Source: Mucilaginibacter corticis (GTDB taxonomy: Bacteria; Bacteroidota; Bacteroidia; Sphingobacteriales; Sphingobacteriaceae). Taken from it: a stretch of 64,000 nucleotides of DNA. This document shows positions 16,985 to 26,215 of the stretch, in pieces (the first letter of the stretch is position 1; every line of letters begins with the position of its first letter). The stretch is from contig NZ_VLPK01000004.1 of NCBI RefSeq assembly GCF_007558865.1, positions 310,001 through 374,000 of the forward strand, given 5' to 3'. Below the pieces are notes generated by a model. That model worked only from the letters and a program-made list of their open reading frames with translations. It had not been told where the DNA came from and made no database searches. The position numbers and the translations under genes were made by a program.

Positions 16985-19672
16985 TTACCTTACTCTAAAC
17001 TGATACACTCCAGACTTAAATTCAACCACATATTCACCATTCAGTTTTTTAACAAGTATATTCTTCCCGTCAACACCCTTTGCAGATTTATATTCCCCAG
17101 GCAAAGTAAATGTAGCTGATGAGTTTGCGGGCACTTCAACCAATACATCCAAACCTCCTTTATCATCTTTTTTCCATTCTGAACGGATCTTCCCGAACAG
17201 GCTGTTATAGGATGATTTGCAGTACGTGAGGTCGGCTACCGGTTTTGGTTCGATCGTGAAATGTTTCCAGCCAGTGTTTGCCGGGTCAGGCCTGATGCCG
17301 CCAATGGCCGAATAAAACCAGGTTATTACACTGCCAAACATGGGGTGCGAATGCGAGCCACCGCCTTTCCATTCTTCCCATAGGGTGCTGTTTTTGCTGT
17401 CCAGCAAATAACCAAATCCCGGGCTGTCTTTTTGATCCATGATCTTGTAAGCGATATCGTCCCTGCCGTTTTGCGAAAGTACTTTCAGCAACAGCGGGGT
17501 ACCCAATATGCCGGTATCAAAATGATAATTGATCTTGTTTAGATGATCAAGCAAAGCGTTAAAAACAAAGCGGTATTTTTCTTTCGGTACCAGCCCAAAA
17601 GCCAGCGCAAATACGTCTGATCCCTGCCTTCCCTGCCAGTAGGTATTGGTTGAAGCGTTGAAATAGGCCTTGTTAAAATTGACTTGTATCTGCCCGGCAA
17701 GGATGGCAAATTTAGTTTGGTCCTCGTTTTTACCTAATATTCCGGCAATTTTAGCCATCAGGTCTGCAACGTGATAAAAGTAAGCGGTATTAACCAGCGG
17801 CTCGGGGATCTGGATATTGTCGGGTGTACACCAATCGCCCAGGCACCAGCCGTTTGGTTCTTCGTGCGATATCAAGCCGTTTTTATCGGTTCTGGTTTGC
17901 AGGTATTCCACCCATTGTTTCATCCCCGCATAGTGATGTTTTAACAATGTAGTATCGCCGTAATAAGTAAAATAAAGCCACGGCATGATCACATATGCCG
18001 ACCCCCAGGCTGGGCCACCGCCACCGCCGGCAAATGGCGCGGTATGGGTAACAAAGCCGGTCTTTTTATTCCGGGCATCGTCTATGTCATTGATCCATTT
18101 GCTGTAAAACTGCGGCATGTTGAAAGATAATAAGGCGCTTTCCATCCCCACCTGCCCATCGCCGGTATAACCCAGCCTTTCGCGGTGAGGGCAGTCGCTA
18201 CTCAGGCTGCCGTGCAGGTTTGCTTTCTGCGTTTTTAAATAGGCGGTGTATATTTTATTTAGAAACGGGTTCGAGCATTCAAAACTTCCGTTCGGGATCA
18301 CATCCGTATGCACTTCTTTAACCCAGATTCTCTCGCCGTCAAGCTGTACACCCGGCGATGTCACTTCAATCCGCCTGAAAGCGTGCCAGGTAAAGCGTGG
18401 CTCCCATGTTTCTGTGCCATCGCCTTTTAAGGTATAGGTATCTACTTGCCCATAATCTTCGCCTTCTTCGCTGATATACCTGATCTTTATCTTGTCGCCG
18501 GCTTTGCCTTTAACCGTTATGGAGGCCCAGCCTGCTACGGTTTCATCTAACTGATAGTGGTAAACGGCATTTTCTGTGCTTGTTAAGACCGGTTTTAAAA
18601 CACGGGTTACCTTATCAAACGGTGCAGCTTGCGGATGCAACGCGCCAGTGGGTGGCTTCACAAAAATTGCCGTTTGCCATTTGGCGTCATCATAATTGAT
18701 TTTGTTCCATTCGCCTAAGCTTAGCCGAGCGTCGTAGTTTTCGCCGGTAAAAATACCGTCTTTTAATAGCGAACCGGTGATTGTTTTCCAGCTATTATCA
18801 GACGCTATAACTTTGGTCGTTCCATCAGTATAAGTTATTTCTAACTGGAAGATCAGCTTGGGCAGGTCGTACCACATGTGGCCCTCCACGGTCCTGTCGC
18901 GCTGGTTGTACCAGCCATTGCCCAGTAAGATCCCTATGGCATTATTGCTTTGGCTGATGTTGTTGGTCACGTCAAAAGTATTGTAAAGCACCCGTTGAGT
19001 TGATTGGTCATCATAAGGGTATAACAGCTTTTTAAGCGTCCGCTGATCATAATTGGTAACGGCAGGCGCCAGCACCTGATCGCCTATTTTTTGGCCGTTT
19101 AAATACAGTTCATAAAAGCCCAGCCCGCTTATATAAACTGTTGCCTGTTTTATTTTTTTAGTAGCCGTAAATTCCTTACGGAAAAAAGGGGAAGGGTAGG
19201 TGATCGCCGAGTCAGGATACAGGTCTTTAAAAGCGCCTATCCATTTTGCGGTCCAGTCGGTTGGTTTCAATAGACCTGTTGCCCATGAAGCAGGCTGGCT
19301 CCAGGCCGAGGGCTGATTGTTCTCATCCCAAATCATTACTTTCCAGTAAACTTTTGTTTTTGAACCTAACGGTTTTCCCCGGTAAATAATCTGGGTTGAA
19401 TTAGTAGAATGAACCACACCACTATCCCAATAATCACCATTATTTTGGGCGAGTAAAGACAGACTGCTGGCCACAATTACCCGGTAAGCCTTTTGACTTT
19501 TACCTATATCTGCAGACATCATTTGCCAGTTTAATGCGGGGTGCGGGTTGTCTATCGTTAATGGGTTGGTCAAATAGTCGCATTTAAGCTGCGCGATCTT
19601 TACAGGCGGTTTAGACCATGCAATAGTTGAAACAAGCAGCAACAAGATAATGCCGGCAAATATTTTCTTCAT
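16985..19672 (-). CDS. Alpha-L-rhamnosidase, GH78
   Basis: An 895-residue secreted enzyme (signal MKKIFAGIILLLLVSTIAWS) that removes terminal alpha-L-rhamnose from plant glycans or glycosides. The domain order is typical: an N-terminal fibronectin-like domain (PLTIDNPHPALNWQ), two beta-sandwich domains with GLGFYELYLNGQKIGDQVL and GNGWYN, then an (alpha/alpha)6 barrel. The barrel holds the catalytic signature SSDCPHRERLGYTGDGQ, with general acid Glu498, and STLWEEW with the putative base near Glu766. A C-terminal beta domain follows (GWKHFTIEPKP). It appears monocistronic, convergent to the frameshifted gene. Confidence 0.95.
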   Translation of the reverse strand: MKKIFAGIILLLLVSTIAWSKPPVKIAQLKCDYLTNPLTIDNPHPALNWQMMSADIGKSQKAYRVIVASSLSLLAQNNGDYWDSGVVHSTNSTQIIYRGKPLGSKTKVYWKVMIWDENNQPSAWSQPASWATGLLKPTDWTAKWIGAFKDLYPDSAITYPSPFFRKEFTATKKIKQATVYISGLGFYELYLNGQKIGDQVLAPAVTNYDQRTLKKLLYPYDDQSTQRVLYNTFDVTNNISQSNNAIGILLGNGWYNQRDRTVEGHMWYDLPKLIFQLEITYTDGTTKVIASDNSWKTITGSLLKDGIFTGENYDARLSLGEWNKINYDDAKWQTAIFVKPPTGALHPQAAPFDKVTRVLKPVLTSTENAVYHYQLDETVAGWASITVKGKAGDKIKIRYISEEGEDYGQVDTYTLKGDGTETWEPRFTWHAFRRIEVTSPGVQLDGERIWVKEVHTDVIPNGSFECSNPFLNKIYTAYLKTQKANLHGSLSSDCPHRERLGYTGDGQVGMESALLSFNMPQFYSKWINDIDDARNKKTGFVTHTAPFAGGGGGPAWGSAYVIMPWLYFTYYGDTTLLKHHYAGMKQWVEYLQTRTDKNGLISHEEPNGWCLGDWCTPDNIQIPEPLVNTAYFYHVADLMAKIAGILGKNEDQTKFAILAGQIQVNFNKAYFNASTNTYWQGRQGSDVFALAFGLVPKEKYRFVFNALLDHLNKINYHFDTGILGTPLLLKVLSQNGRDDIAYKIMDQKDSPGFGYLLDSKNSTLWEEWKGGGSHSHPMFGSVITWFYSAIGGIRPDPANTGWKHFTIEPKPVADLTYCKSSYNSLFGKIRSEWKKDDKGGLDVLVEVPANSSATFTLPGEYKSAKGVDGKNILVKKLNGEYVVEFKSGVYQFRVR

Positions 19673-19758
19673 TTATAACTGGGTTAGCAGATTTTTGGGC
19701 TTAACCAAATAAAGGTAATATCAATTGGCTAACTATCCTTAACTGTCTGTTTTTTAAA

Positions 19759-20240
19759 TTAAGGCTTGTCGCGCCCTATAAACCGGCCTTTTCCCAGGAG
19801 GAAATCAATTGCCCGCGCAATGTTCCTGTCCACACTTTCTTCTGATTTTAGCCGGGCGATATACCTCACTATCTCCAACTGTAATGATGGCCGTAAATTA
19901 TCAAAAATGGCTTTGGCATCTTTGTTCAGGCTTAATGCTTTGATTAATTTAGGGTGATGGGCTATCACACGTTCATTGGGATCAAATTCTATTTTGACTG
20001 CGATAGTTTCACCTACCCGTTTAGGCGAGTTTTTAAGCATGGATGATTAATGTACAACCGCCAGATGCCTTTCATTTTCACTAACCGCTGTAAAAACGGT
20101 TTGTCGTTAATGGATCCTTTAACCGGGATGGGGCTTTTATCTTTTTGTGCGTCGGCAAAAAGTTGCGCCAATACCACGTCAGGCAGGGTAACATAGGGGT
20201 TGATTCTTATGATCTCTATTTCTGCGTTAAAGGATTGCAT
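19759..20240 (-). pseudogene. DUF1905 plus YdeI/OmpD-associated protein, split by a one-base frameshift
   Basis: Two overlapping frames make up one family-typical protein. Frame 1 (20240 to 20013) is a DUF1905 domain: NAEIEIIRINPYVTLPD, then PIPVKGSINDKPFLQRLVK and GIWRLYINHP. Frame 2 (20040 to 19759) has the continuation VGETIAVKIEFDP and the YdeI-like C-terminus (SLQLEIVRYIARLKSEESVD). In intact homologues WRLYIN.PM.K...VG runs without a break. Here CAT-CC-ATG is one base short of keeping frame, about position 20040. The frames overlap by 28 bases, so coupled translation as two proteins remains possible. Function of the intact family is uncertain; E. coli relatives are linked to peptide resistance. 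Confidence 0.75.
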
Positions 20241-20344
20241 GGCAGGTTATGATAATGCTTTGTTTAAAAATACTGGTTAAACAAATAGCCCAAAATATAT
20301 GAGACAGGATAATCCTTCTTTCATTATTCAAGTAAATGCTAAAA

Positions 20345-20626
20345 CTACTTCATGAAAAAATAGAGGGCTGCAACTAACAGTATTTGCATACAAATCACAG
20401 CCGAAAGCCGCTTAATACCATTTAAGGCAAATGGGACGAATAGGTATGCCGCCAAAGATAAACCGTATACAACCAGTGTTAATACGGTAACAATTAAAAG
20501 ATTAGGGCCTTCAGGGTCATTGAATAAGGCAAAAAGCGTTCTGGAGCAAATAATAGACATTACTGCAAGTATCACTAACGGGATCGTCTTTGATTTAAAA
20601 TACAGATTTTCGACGCTATTACCCAT
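20345..20626 (-). CDS. Small integral membrane protein, function unknown
   Basis: A 93-residue protein with three predicted transmembrane segments: about 14-34 (TIPLVILAVMSIICSRTLFA), 43-66 (LLIVTVLTLVVYGLSLAAYLF) and 74-91 (LSAVICMQILLVAALYFF). No charged catalytic residues or named motif are evident. It is isolated: 104 bases from the DUF1905/YdeI gene and divergent from the barrel protein gene at 20754. Hydrophobic profile and clean start and stop support a real gene, but no role can be assigned. Confidence 0.65.
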   Translation of the reverse strand: MGNSVENLYFKSKTIPLVILAVMSIICSRTLFALFNDPEGPNLLIVTVLTLVVYGLSLAAYLFVPFALNGIKRLSAVICMQILLVAALYFFMK

Positions 20627-20753
20627 GGTTTATAAGATGAGTATTTTAACAAATATAATGATAATCTCTGAAAGTGAAATTGCAGAATAATGTAACTACG
20701 GATAGTCGTCTTTCAAAACATTTTACATATAATTGCATACACCTACTTATTAC

Positions 20754-23381
20754 ATGCCTCAAAAATTAATTGTTTTATTTGCTATGTTATTTTGCATGTA
20801 TGCCGGCAAATTGCATGCGCAAAAAAGCGTTAATGTAAAGGGCAATATTACCGATAGCACCTCTGCCCCGCTTGAAGGAGCAAATATCCGTATTGTTTCA
20901 TCAACAGATTCTTTCAAGTTAACCAGTGATGCAAAAGGCTTTTTTACATTCCACAGTATTAAACAGCAAAGTTTTCAGCTTAAGGTAAGTTATTTGGGTT
21001 ATCTGGATTTTGTAAAAAACGTTACAGCGCCCGATAATGGTGACGAGATAAATTTTGGCACTATTATCTTACTTACAGATGCCAAAAACCTGAAAGAGGT
21101 GGTAATAAAAAACAAAGCACGGCCCATAGTTTTAAAAAAGGATACGATAGAATATAATGTAGCATCATACCATAAGAGCGACGAGGAGATGGTGCAGGAT
21201 CTTTTGAAACGACTGCCGGGCTTAACTGTAGACAAGGACGGGAACTTAACATCAGAAGGTAAGCCGGTAACTAAAATACGCGTAAACGGAAAGGATTTTT
21301 TTACCGGTAATGTTTCAGAGTTTATAAAACAGCTGCCGGTTGGCATATTATCAAAAGTTCAGATAGTGAATGATTACGGCGACGACGCGGCTTTTACAGG
21401 TATAAAAAAGACATCAACCCAAACGTTAAACCTGGTTACTAAGCCGGGTATGGACAATGGCATGTTTGGCAATTTTTCTACCACCGCCGGAACCAACAAA
21501 CAATTAGGTACAGGTGCATCAGGCAATTACTGGAGGTCAAGCAGGCAAATTTCTGCTTCGGGCGATATAAGGACCGCAAAGAATACTGTGGGTTCAAACA
21601 CTTATAATAGTATGGGTTTTGGTTATGGCGATGAGCTGGCAAAAAAACTAAATATACGTGCAAATTACAATTATAACAACACAAAGAGCAGTGCCCAAAA
21701 CAAAACCTTTACCCAAACTGTAAATTCGATAGGGCAAATAGATAACGATGTTAACAGTATTACGGCATCACGCAACAACCAGCACAATCTAAATGCAAAT
21801 TTAAATTATGTGCCCGACACCATATCATACATCAGTTTTAACGCCAACATAGGTTTAAACAGAACCAACGACACATCATTTTCAAACGCCCAGCAGACGG
21901 GTGTTATAAAGCAGGGACTGATCACCGGTAATTCAGGAAACGCAAAATCGCCAAGGGCAAATGCCGGTTTAACAATTGGCCGTAACCTCAACCGGACTAA
22001 CCGGCTTACTGCAACCCTGCAATATAGTACGGATAATACAAGCTCCAACAACCAGATCAACCGCAATATCCGTTATTATGATACTTTGGGGACTTTTAAA
22101 AAAGATTCGACATTTAATAGCATGGTCATAAATACCGCCCATTCGCAAAATGTTTCGATCAACATAATTTACACTAAAATCCTATCAAAAAAAAGCAATA
22201 TTGACCTTACATATTCATTTAATAAAAACACGCAAAAAACGGTATTGGAAACAGACCTGGTAAAACCGCTTAAAGGTTTAGCCAGGATAGATTCATTGAG
22301 CAGTAATTCAAGCAACTCTTTTAGTATTAGTCGTTTAGATCTTAATTATCGATTTTCAGGCCCAAAGCTCAACATGACCGATGGTATTGCCATACAACGC
22401 AATGCAATGTCCGGGTTTTACAAGCAAAATGATAAAGTGAGTATTTCAACTTACAACCTGTCGCCTGTTTTTAATGTTTCCTATTCGCCATCGGTAGAAA
22501 ACCAGTTTAGTATGTCATATTATGGCTTCAGCCAGTCGCCATCGCTTGAGCAACTGCAGCCTGTACGCGACACCCACGATTTGCAAAATGTTATCATCGG
22601 CAATCCAGATCTTAAACCATCTTTTAATCATTCAATAAGCAGTAACTACAGGCACAGCAGTCCAAAAGGTCAATTGATATCTTTTTCCCTGAACACATCT
22701 TTTTCACAAAATCAAATTATCTCCAATACCAAAATTGAAAAAGACACGCTTAATTCGCTTAAACAAATAACAACCTATTTAAATGCCAGTGGCACAAATA
22801 ATGTAATGGGTACTTATGAGTGGTCAATCCCCATAAAAATAGGTAAGAATGTGTTAAGTACCAGTTTTTCGGGCATAGTAAATTTGGGCAGGCAAGTGGT
22901 ATACACCGATAACCTTAAAAGCTTTAATAATACCCGTAATTTATCGCAAAACATTAGGACGATGCTTAACCTTGATAAATTTGGCACCGATATAGTTGTT
23001 ACGTACATGCAATCTTACAATCATTACACTGTTGGGCAGGGTTTAAATAATACAACATCGCAACTAACCATTAACTGGGGCGGGCGCCTTAACTTTGCCA
23101 ATACCTGGATAAATGCAAATATTAGTAAAAGTTATATACATGGTTACACCAATATCGGCGCAAATAACCCTTTAATTGCTAATGCATCGGTACAGCAAAG
23201 CCTGTTTAAAAACAAATTGTCGCTTAATTTACAGGTAAACGATATTTTTAATCAAAGTAACATGGTAACGCAGCAAGTTTCTGGCAATAGCATTATCAGC
23301 AATAAATCCAGTTATATAACCCGTTACATAACTTTCACATGTGTTTACCACATCAGTAAGTTTGGGATATTTAGAAAGTAA
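20754..23381 (+). CDS. Outer-membrane beta-barrel protein with carboxypeptidase-like N-domain
   Basis: ATG 20754 gives a signal peptide (LIVLFAMLFCMYAGKLHAQ) and 875 residues. An N-terminal carboxypeptidase-regulatory-like domain (KGNITDSTSAPLEGANIRI) is followed by a plug-like region with LLKRLPGLTVDKDGNLTSEG and GKPVTKIRVNGKDFF. The rest is a long Asn/Ser/Thr-rich barrel of the OMP_b-brl_3 type ending in aromatic KFGIFRK. It resembles TonB-dependent receptors, but the SusC signature is absent and there is no partner SusD. Its cargo is unknown. It seems to be a single-gene unit; a GC-rich hairpin lies 38 bases after the stop. Confidence 0.85.
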   Translation: MPQKLIVLFAMLFCMYAGKLHAQKSVNVKGNITDSTSAPLEGANIRIVSSTDSFKLTSDAKGFFTFHSIKQQSFQLKVSYLGYLDFVKNVTAPDNGDEINFGTIILLTDAKNLKEVVIKNKARPIVLKKDTIEYNVASYHKSDEEMVQDLLKRLPGLTVDKDGNLTSEGKPVTKIRVNGKDFFTGNVSEFIKQLPVGILSKVQIVNDYGDDAAFTGIKKTSTQTLNLVTKPGMDNGMFGNFSTTAGTNKQLGTGASGNYWRSSRQISASGDIRTAKNTVGSNTYNSMGFGYGDELAKKLNIRANYNYNNTKSSAQNKTFTQTVNSIGQIDNDVNSITASRNNQHNLNANLNYVPDTISYISFNANIGLNRTNDTSFSNAQQTGVIKQGLITGNSGNAKSPRANAGLTIGRNLNRTNRLTATLQYSTDNTSSNNQINRNIRYYDTLGTFKKDSTFNSMVINTAHSQNVSINIIYTKILSKKSNIDLTYSFNKNTQKTVLETDLVKPLKGLARIDSLSSNSSNSFSISRLDLNYRFSGPKLNMTDGIAIQRNAMSGFYKQNDKVSISTYNLSPVFNVSYSPSVENQFSMSYYGFSQSPSLEQLQPVRDTHDLQNVIIGNPDLKPSFNHSISSNYRHSSPKGQLISFSLNTSFSQNQIISNTKIEKDTLNSLKQITTYLNASGTNNVMGTYEWSIPIKIGKNVLSTSFSGIVNLGRQVVYTDNLKSFNNTRNLSQNIRTMLNLDKFGTDIVVTYMQSYNHYTVGQGLNNTTSQLTINWGGRLNFANTWINANISKSYIHGYTNIGANNPLIANASVQQSLFKNKLSLNLQVNDIFNQSNMVTQQVSGNSIISNKSSYITRYITFTCVYHISKFGIFRK

Positions 23382-23418
23382 TAGATGTTATTCTAAGGGA
23401 CCGTATTAAAACAAGAAA

Positions 23419-23451
23419 ACCGGTGCTCCGTCGCCAAACATCCGCACCGGT
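23419..23451. other. Hairpin downstream of the barrel protein gene
   Basis: ACCGGTGC at 23419-23426 and GCACCGGT at 23444-23451 form a perfect 8-bp stem with a 17-base loop. No T tract follows, so it may be a Rho-type or processing hairpin rather than a classical terminator. The rest of the 296-base gap to the DUF155 gene shows nothing recognisable. Confidence 0.45.
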
Positions 23452-23677
23452 GTTATACAAATCTTTCACTGTTAATCATTGCCAAAGGGTATGAATGGGG
23501 GCAATTGTATTAATCAATTCTGTAAAAGTTTGAAGAAATTGGTTGTAGCCCAATTTTTGTGTTAGGGGACGAAATTGGATGGTTGTAAAACAACAACTGG
23601 CTTATGTGGGAGTACGGTTAGTTGCCGTTTTATAAAGATTTTAGCAGTTGGATATTGTGCTTTTTTTAAATATAGCC

Positions 23678-24460
23678 TTAACTTAGAATTTTGGTCCAGA
23701 AAATATTGAGAACCTCCACGAGGATGAGTATGATGATGATCAATTCTAACCGGTAGCTATTTCTATATTGTAACAGGTCCTTAAAAAGTTCAAGGTTATC
23801 TTTTACAATGTTTAATCCTTCCTGTATATCTCTAAATCTTTCCTGCAGGTCAAACGTGCGCTTTAAATCGCTATGAATTTTGGTCAGGTTCTCATCATCC
23901 CATGTTTCCGGCGGCGAATCAAAAATGTAGAGATTTTCAGAGATCCGGTTCTTTAGCACCAATGTTTTGCCTATGTATTTTTTTAAGTTAATGCCTGATA
24001 TGTTGAGTCGTCCTTTAGCTTCTAATATTTGAGTATGATGATTGGTTTCTTCTATCAGTTTGGTTGTTTGTTCTTCATAATAATCAAGCGCTACAGATTG
24101 GGATACAGTCAGCATAATTAACCGTAAAACTTCAATGTCTGATCCTGCTATCTCGATAGAATTGAAACCTATCTTATTTTTTGGGGCATTCGTAAGTATT
24201 TGAAACTCTTCGGTCAGATTTTGATCAAAAGGGTTTTTACAATAATTAGATATGATCCTTAAAAACTCAGAGCGTTTTATTGCTTCATAATTTAAAAAGC
24301 ATACAACGCCATATTTAAAAATGTAGATGAACTGTTCGTTATCCGTTTTGTAAAATAATTCGTCCGAATCGCTATAGTACAGATCTGATTTAAAAAAAGA
24401 TTTAAATGCTTTAATATCAATACTGTCGGCTATTTGATATGATAAGACTTGTTGCAGCAT
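23678..24460 (-). CDS. DUF155 (RMND1/Sif2-like) family protein
   Basis: A 260-residue protein of the DUF155 family, which includes yeast Rmd1/Rmd8 and mitochondrial RMND1. Characteristic text includes DELFYKTDNEQFIYIFKYGVVCF and VLRLIMLTVSQSVALDYYE, followed by a long helical section (FDLQERFRDIQEGLNIVKDN) and a C-terminal transmembrane segment (LELIIIILILVEVLNIFW). The topology suggests a cytoplasmic domain anchored at the inner membrane by its C-terminus. The bacterial role is not established. It is divergent from the poly-Cys leader and the sterol-desaturase operon, about 210 bases from that leader. Confidence 0.85.
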   Translation of the reverse strand: MLQQVLSYQIADSIDIKAFKSFFKSDLYYSDSDELFYKTDNEQFIYIFKYGVVCFLNYEAIKRSEFLRIISNYCKNPFDQNLTEEFQILTNAPKNKIGFNSIEIAGSDIEVLRLIMLTVSQSVALDYYEEQTTKLIEETNHHTQILEAKGRLNISGINLKKYIGKTLVLKNRISENLYIFDSPPETWDDENLTKIHSDLKRTFDLQERFRDIQEGLNIVKDNLELFKDLLQYRNSYRLELIIIILILVEVLNIFWTKILS

Positions 24461-24633
24461 AACAAACTATTTTAAATTGTACAGGCAAAGCATTAATTGG
24501 CAGGCACCAACAAACTTTGCCTTAAAGGTATTTAATTGCTGCAAATATTCTTTTAGTTTATGGTGATTGAACACAAATAATAAAATAATCTACTAATTCT
24601 ATAGAAATTACATTTTTTATTTGAAAAATATAT

Positions 24634-24641
24634 TATGTTTG
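24634..24641 (+). promoter_or_regulatory. Probable -7 element of the sterol-desaturase operon leader
   Basis: TATGTTTG matches TAnnTTTG exactly and lies 32 bases before the poly-Cys ORF start. The -33 box is poor (only a T-run around 24613-24616), so a secondary activator could be involved. Confidence 0.5.
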
Positions 24642-24673
24642 CATACTCGTAACGGAAAAACAGACAAAACGAA

Positions 24674-24748
24674 ATGGAAAAAGCCCTGACAATTTATACC
24701 GGAACTATCCACCCGGAATTAAATGGCAACCAGTATTGTTGTTGCTAA
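24674..24748 (+). CDS. Poly-cysteine leader peptide (24 residues, ends YCCC)
   Basis: ATG 24674 opens a 24-codon frame ending Asn-Gln-Tyr-Cys-Cys-Cys-stop, with cysteine codons TGT TGT TGC directly before TAA. It lies between a TAnnTTTG element and the first gene of the small-membrane-protein / sterol-desaturase operon, 108 bases ahead of that gene's ATG. A hairpin follows (GGCAGGC 24772-24778 with GCCTGTC 24795-24801). In mycobacteria, poly-Cys leader ORFs act as cysteine-responsive attenuators: ribosomes stall on Cys codons when cysteine is scarce and downstream expression rises. The same logic is inferred here. The nearly identical ending of the leader at 27567-27659 makes chance unlikely. 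Confidence 0.65.
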   Translation: MEKALTIYTGTIHPELNGNQYCCC

Positions 24749-24856
24749 ACAACACACCACGTTATATATACGGCAGGCAAACATTTCTGTAGCAGCCTGT
24801 CAATCCCGATCAAAACATTTCAGAATCAACATATTTTTAACCAATAAAATATACTT

Positions 24857-25042
24857 ATGACACTCGCTGACGTAACACTCATAGCAAAAAAAATAGGGGT
24901 GGGTATAGTAATTACTATCGTACCTTTTGTAATTATTTTTGGCGGTTTGTGGCTTACCCAAACCTTACTCGCCAAAGATCAACAGCCAACTAATGTTCAA
25001 TCTAAAACAACAACACCTCATGCAACTGGCACCGGAAACTAA
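24857..25042 (+). CDS. Small single-pass membrane protein, first of a tandem pair
   Basis: A 61-residue protein with one long transmembrane segment at about 13-36 (IGVGIVITIVPFVIIFGGLW) and a hydrophilic Thr/Gln-rich tail. It has no cysteine and no methionine after the start. It resembles the next gene product: both have a basic residue before the membrane segment, a P-[FL]-V-[IL]-[IM]-FG-[GS] core, and a polar Lys/Thr tail, so they look like a tandem duplication. Its stop lies 23 bases inside the next gene, suggesting translational coupling. Function is unknown; a role as a subunit or chaperone of the downstream membrane hydroxylase is a guess from context. Confidence 0.7.
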   Translation: MTLADVTLIAKKIGVGIVITIVPFVIIFGGLWLTQTLLAKDQQPTNVQSKTTTPHATGTGN

Positions 25043-25217
25043 ACAACGAATAATTAAAAACGTCATATTAAGCCTTTTTATTTACCTGCTGCCCCTGGTA
25101 CTGATGTTTGGCTCGTTTTATATAACAGGCCAGCGCCCATGGGAAAAGAAACACGTAAAAACTAACACAAAACCATCAACCACTAAAAAGAACGTAAGTA
25201 ATGACATCAATGATTGA
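25020..25217 (+). CDS. Small single-pass membrane protein, second of a tandem pair
   Basis: ATG 25020 gives 65 residues (MQLAPETKQRIIKNV...) with one transmembrane segment at about 14-36 (LSLFIYLLPLVLMFGSFYIT) and a Lys/Thr-rich tail. An earlier in-frame start at 24939 would put a hydrophilic, unrelated stretch in front and overlap the first gene much more, so 25020 is preferred. It overlaps the sterol-desaturase gene by 17 bases. No cysteine is present. It is a likely paralogue of the preceding protein. I do not recognise a named family. Confidence 0.68.
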   Translation: MQLAPETKQRIIKNVILSLFIYLLPLVLMFGSFYITGQRPWEKKHVKTNTKPSTTKKNVSNDIND

Positions 25218-26169
25218 TTTTATAGAAAAAGCCGTAAAGAACTTAAACGACTACGGTTTCTCGGTATTAGTATTGATACTGGGCATATTAGAGTTTTCAT
25301 TCGGACTTTATAAAAAGAAATGGAGTAAAAATGAAAGATGGGTAGACATTGCGTGTTTTACACTGCCAAGATTGGTGGTTAGGCCGGCAGTAGCTTACTT
25401 CGGCTTAAAATTTTTACCCTTGATATTACCCGCGTTTAAGAACACGTTTGACTGGGTTCCGTTTTTCTGGGGATGCATTATCATTGCAATCGCCGACGAC
25501 CTTACCCAATACTGGTACCACAGGCTGCACCATGAGATACCGTGGTTATGGCGCTTTCACCGTACCCACCATTCTGCAAACTATATGGGCATGGCTATGG
25601 CCAGCCGTCAAAATGTAATTTATACTATCTTCTTTTCGCAAACATACCTTACTACGGCTTTGGTTTACCTGGGCTTAGGTATACCCGCTGTAATTGTAAA
25701 AGGGATAAAAGGTACTATTACCACGCTTGCACATTCAAGTATCCCATGGGATAAACCATTTTACAAATACAAAATTCTGCATCCTTTAGCGTGGGTTTTA
25801 GAGCGAACTATATCAACACCGGCTACGCACCACGCGCACCATGCCGCTACAACCGACGATGGGGTTGGTTACTACAAAGGCAACTTTGGCAACATGTTCT
25901 TTTTATGGGATATTATATTTGGTACCGCACTTACATCAAGGCAGTATCCTGCATCATATGGTATCTCGCATTATGAAAGCGATCCATGGCATGCACAGTT
26001 GTTGTGGCCGATCTTTAAATCGCCGGTAAAGGGCAGCGAACTTGCAGCCGACGGACCGATGGTAAGACTGGACGACCCCGTAACTGAAAACGCGCTGAAA
26101 AGCAACCAGGAAGAAAGTGTTCATCAACTTGAACGTAATGAACAACAATTACAGCCTGTAGCGATATAG
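25201..26169 (+). CDS. Sterol desaturase / fatty acid hydroxylase superfamily membrane enzyme
   Basis: The 322-residue protein has four or so membrane segments and the di-iron histidine motifs of the family: HRLHH (in YWYHRLHHEIPWLWRFH), HRTHH shortly after, and HAHHA (THHAHHAATTDDG). Such enzymes hydroxylate or desaturate lipids at a di-iron centre in the inner membrane. Substrates in Bacteroidota can be sphingoid or other long-chain lipids. The start overlaps the preceding small gene by 17 bases, so all three are one operon behind the poly-Cys leader. Because Sphingobacteriaceae can make sulfonolipids from cysteine-derived precursors, a lipid change under cysteine limitation would make sense, but this is speculation. 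Confidence 0.87.
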   Translation: MTSMIDFIEKAVKNLNDYGFSVLVLILGILEFSFGLYKKKWSKNERWVDIACFTLPRLVVRPAVAYFGLKFLPLILPAFKNTFDWVPFFWGCIIIAIADDLTQYWYHRLHHEIPWLWRFHRTHHSANYMGMAMASRQNVIYTIFFSQTYLTTALVYLGLGIPAVIVKGIKGTITTLAHSSIPWDKPFYKYKILHPLAWVLERTISTPATHHAHHAATTDDGVGYYKGNFGNMFFLWDIIFGTALTSRQYPASYGISHYESDPWHAQLLWPIFKSPVKGSELAADGPMVRLDDPVTENALKSNQEESVHQLERNEQQLQPVAI

Positions 26170-26215
26170 ACTTGATATTACCCATGTTTTATCCTATCCT
26201 TCGCCGGTTTTGATA

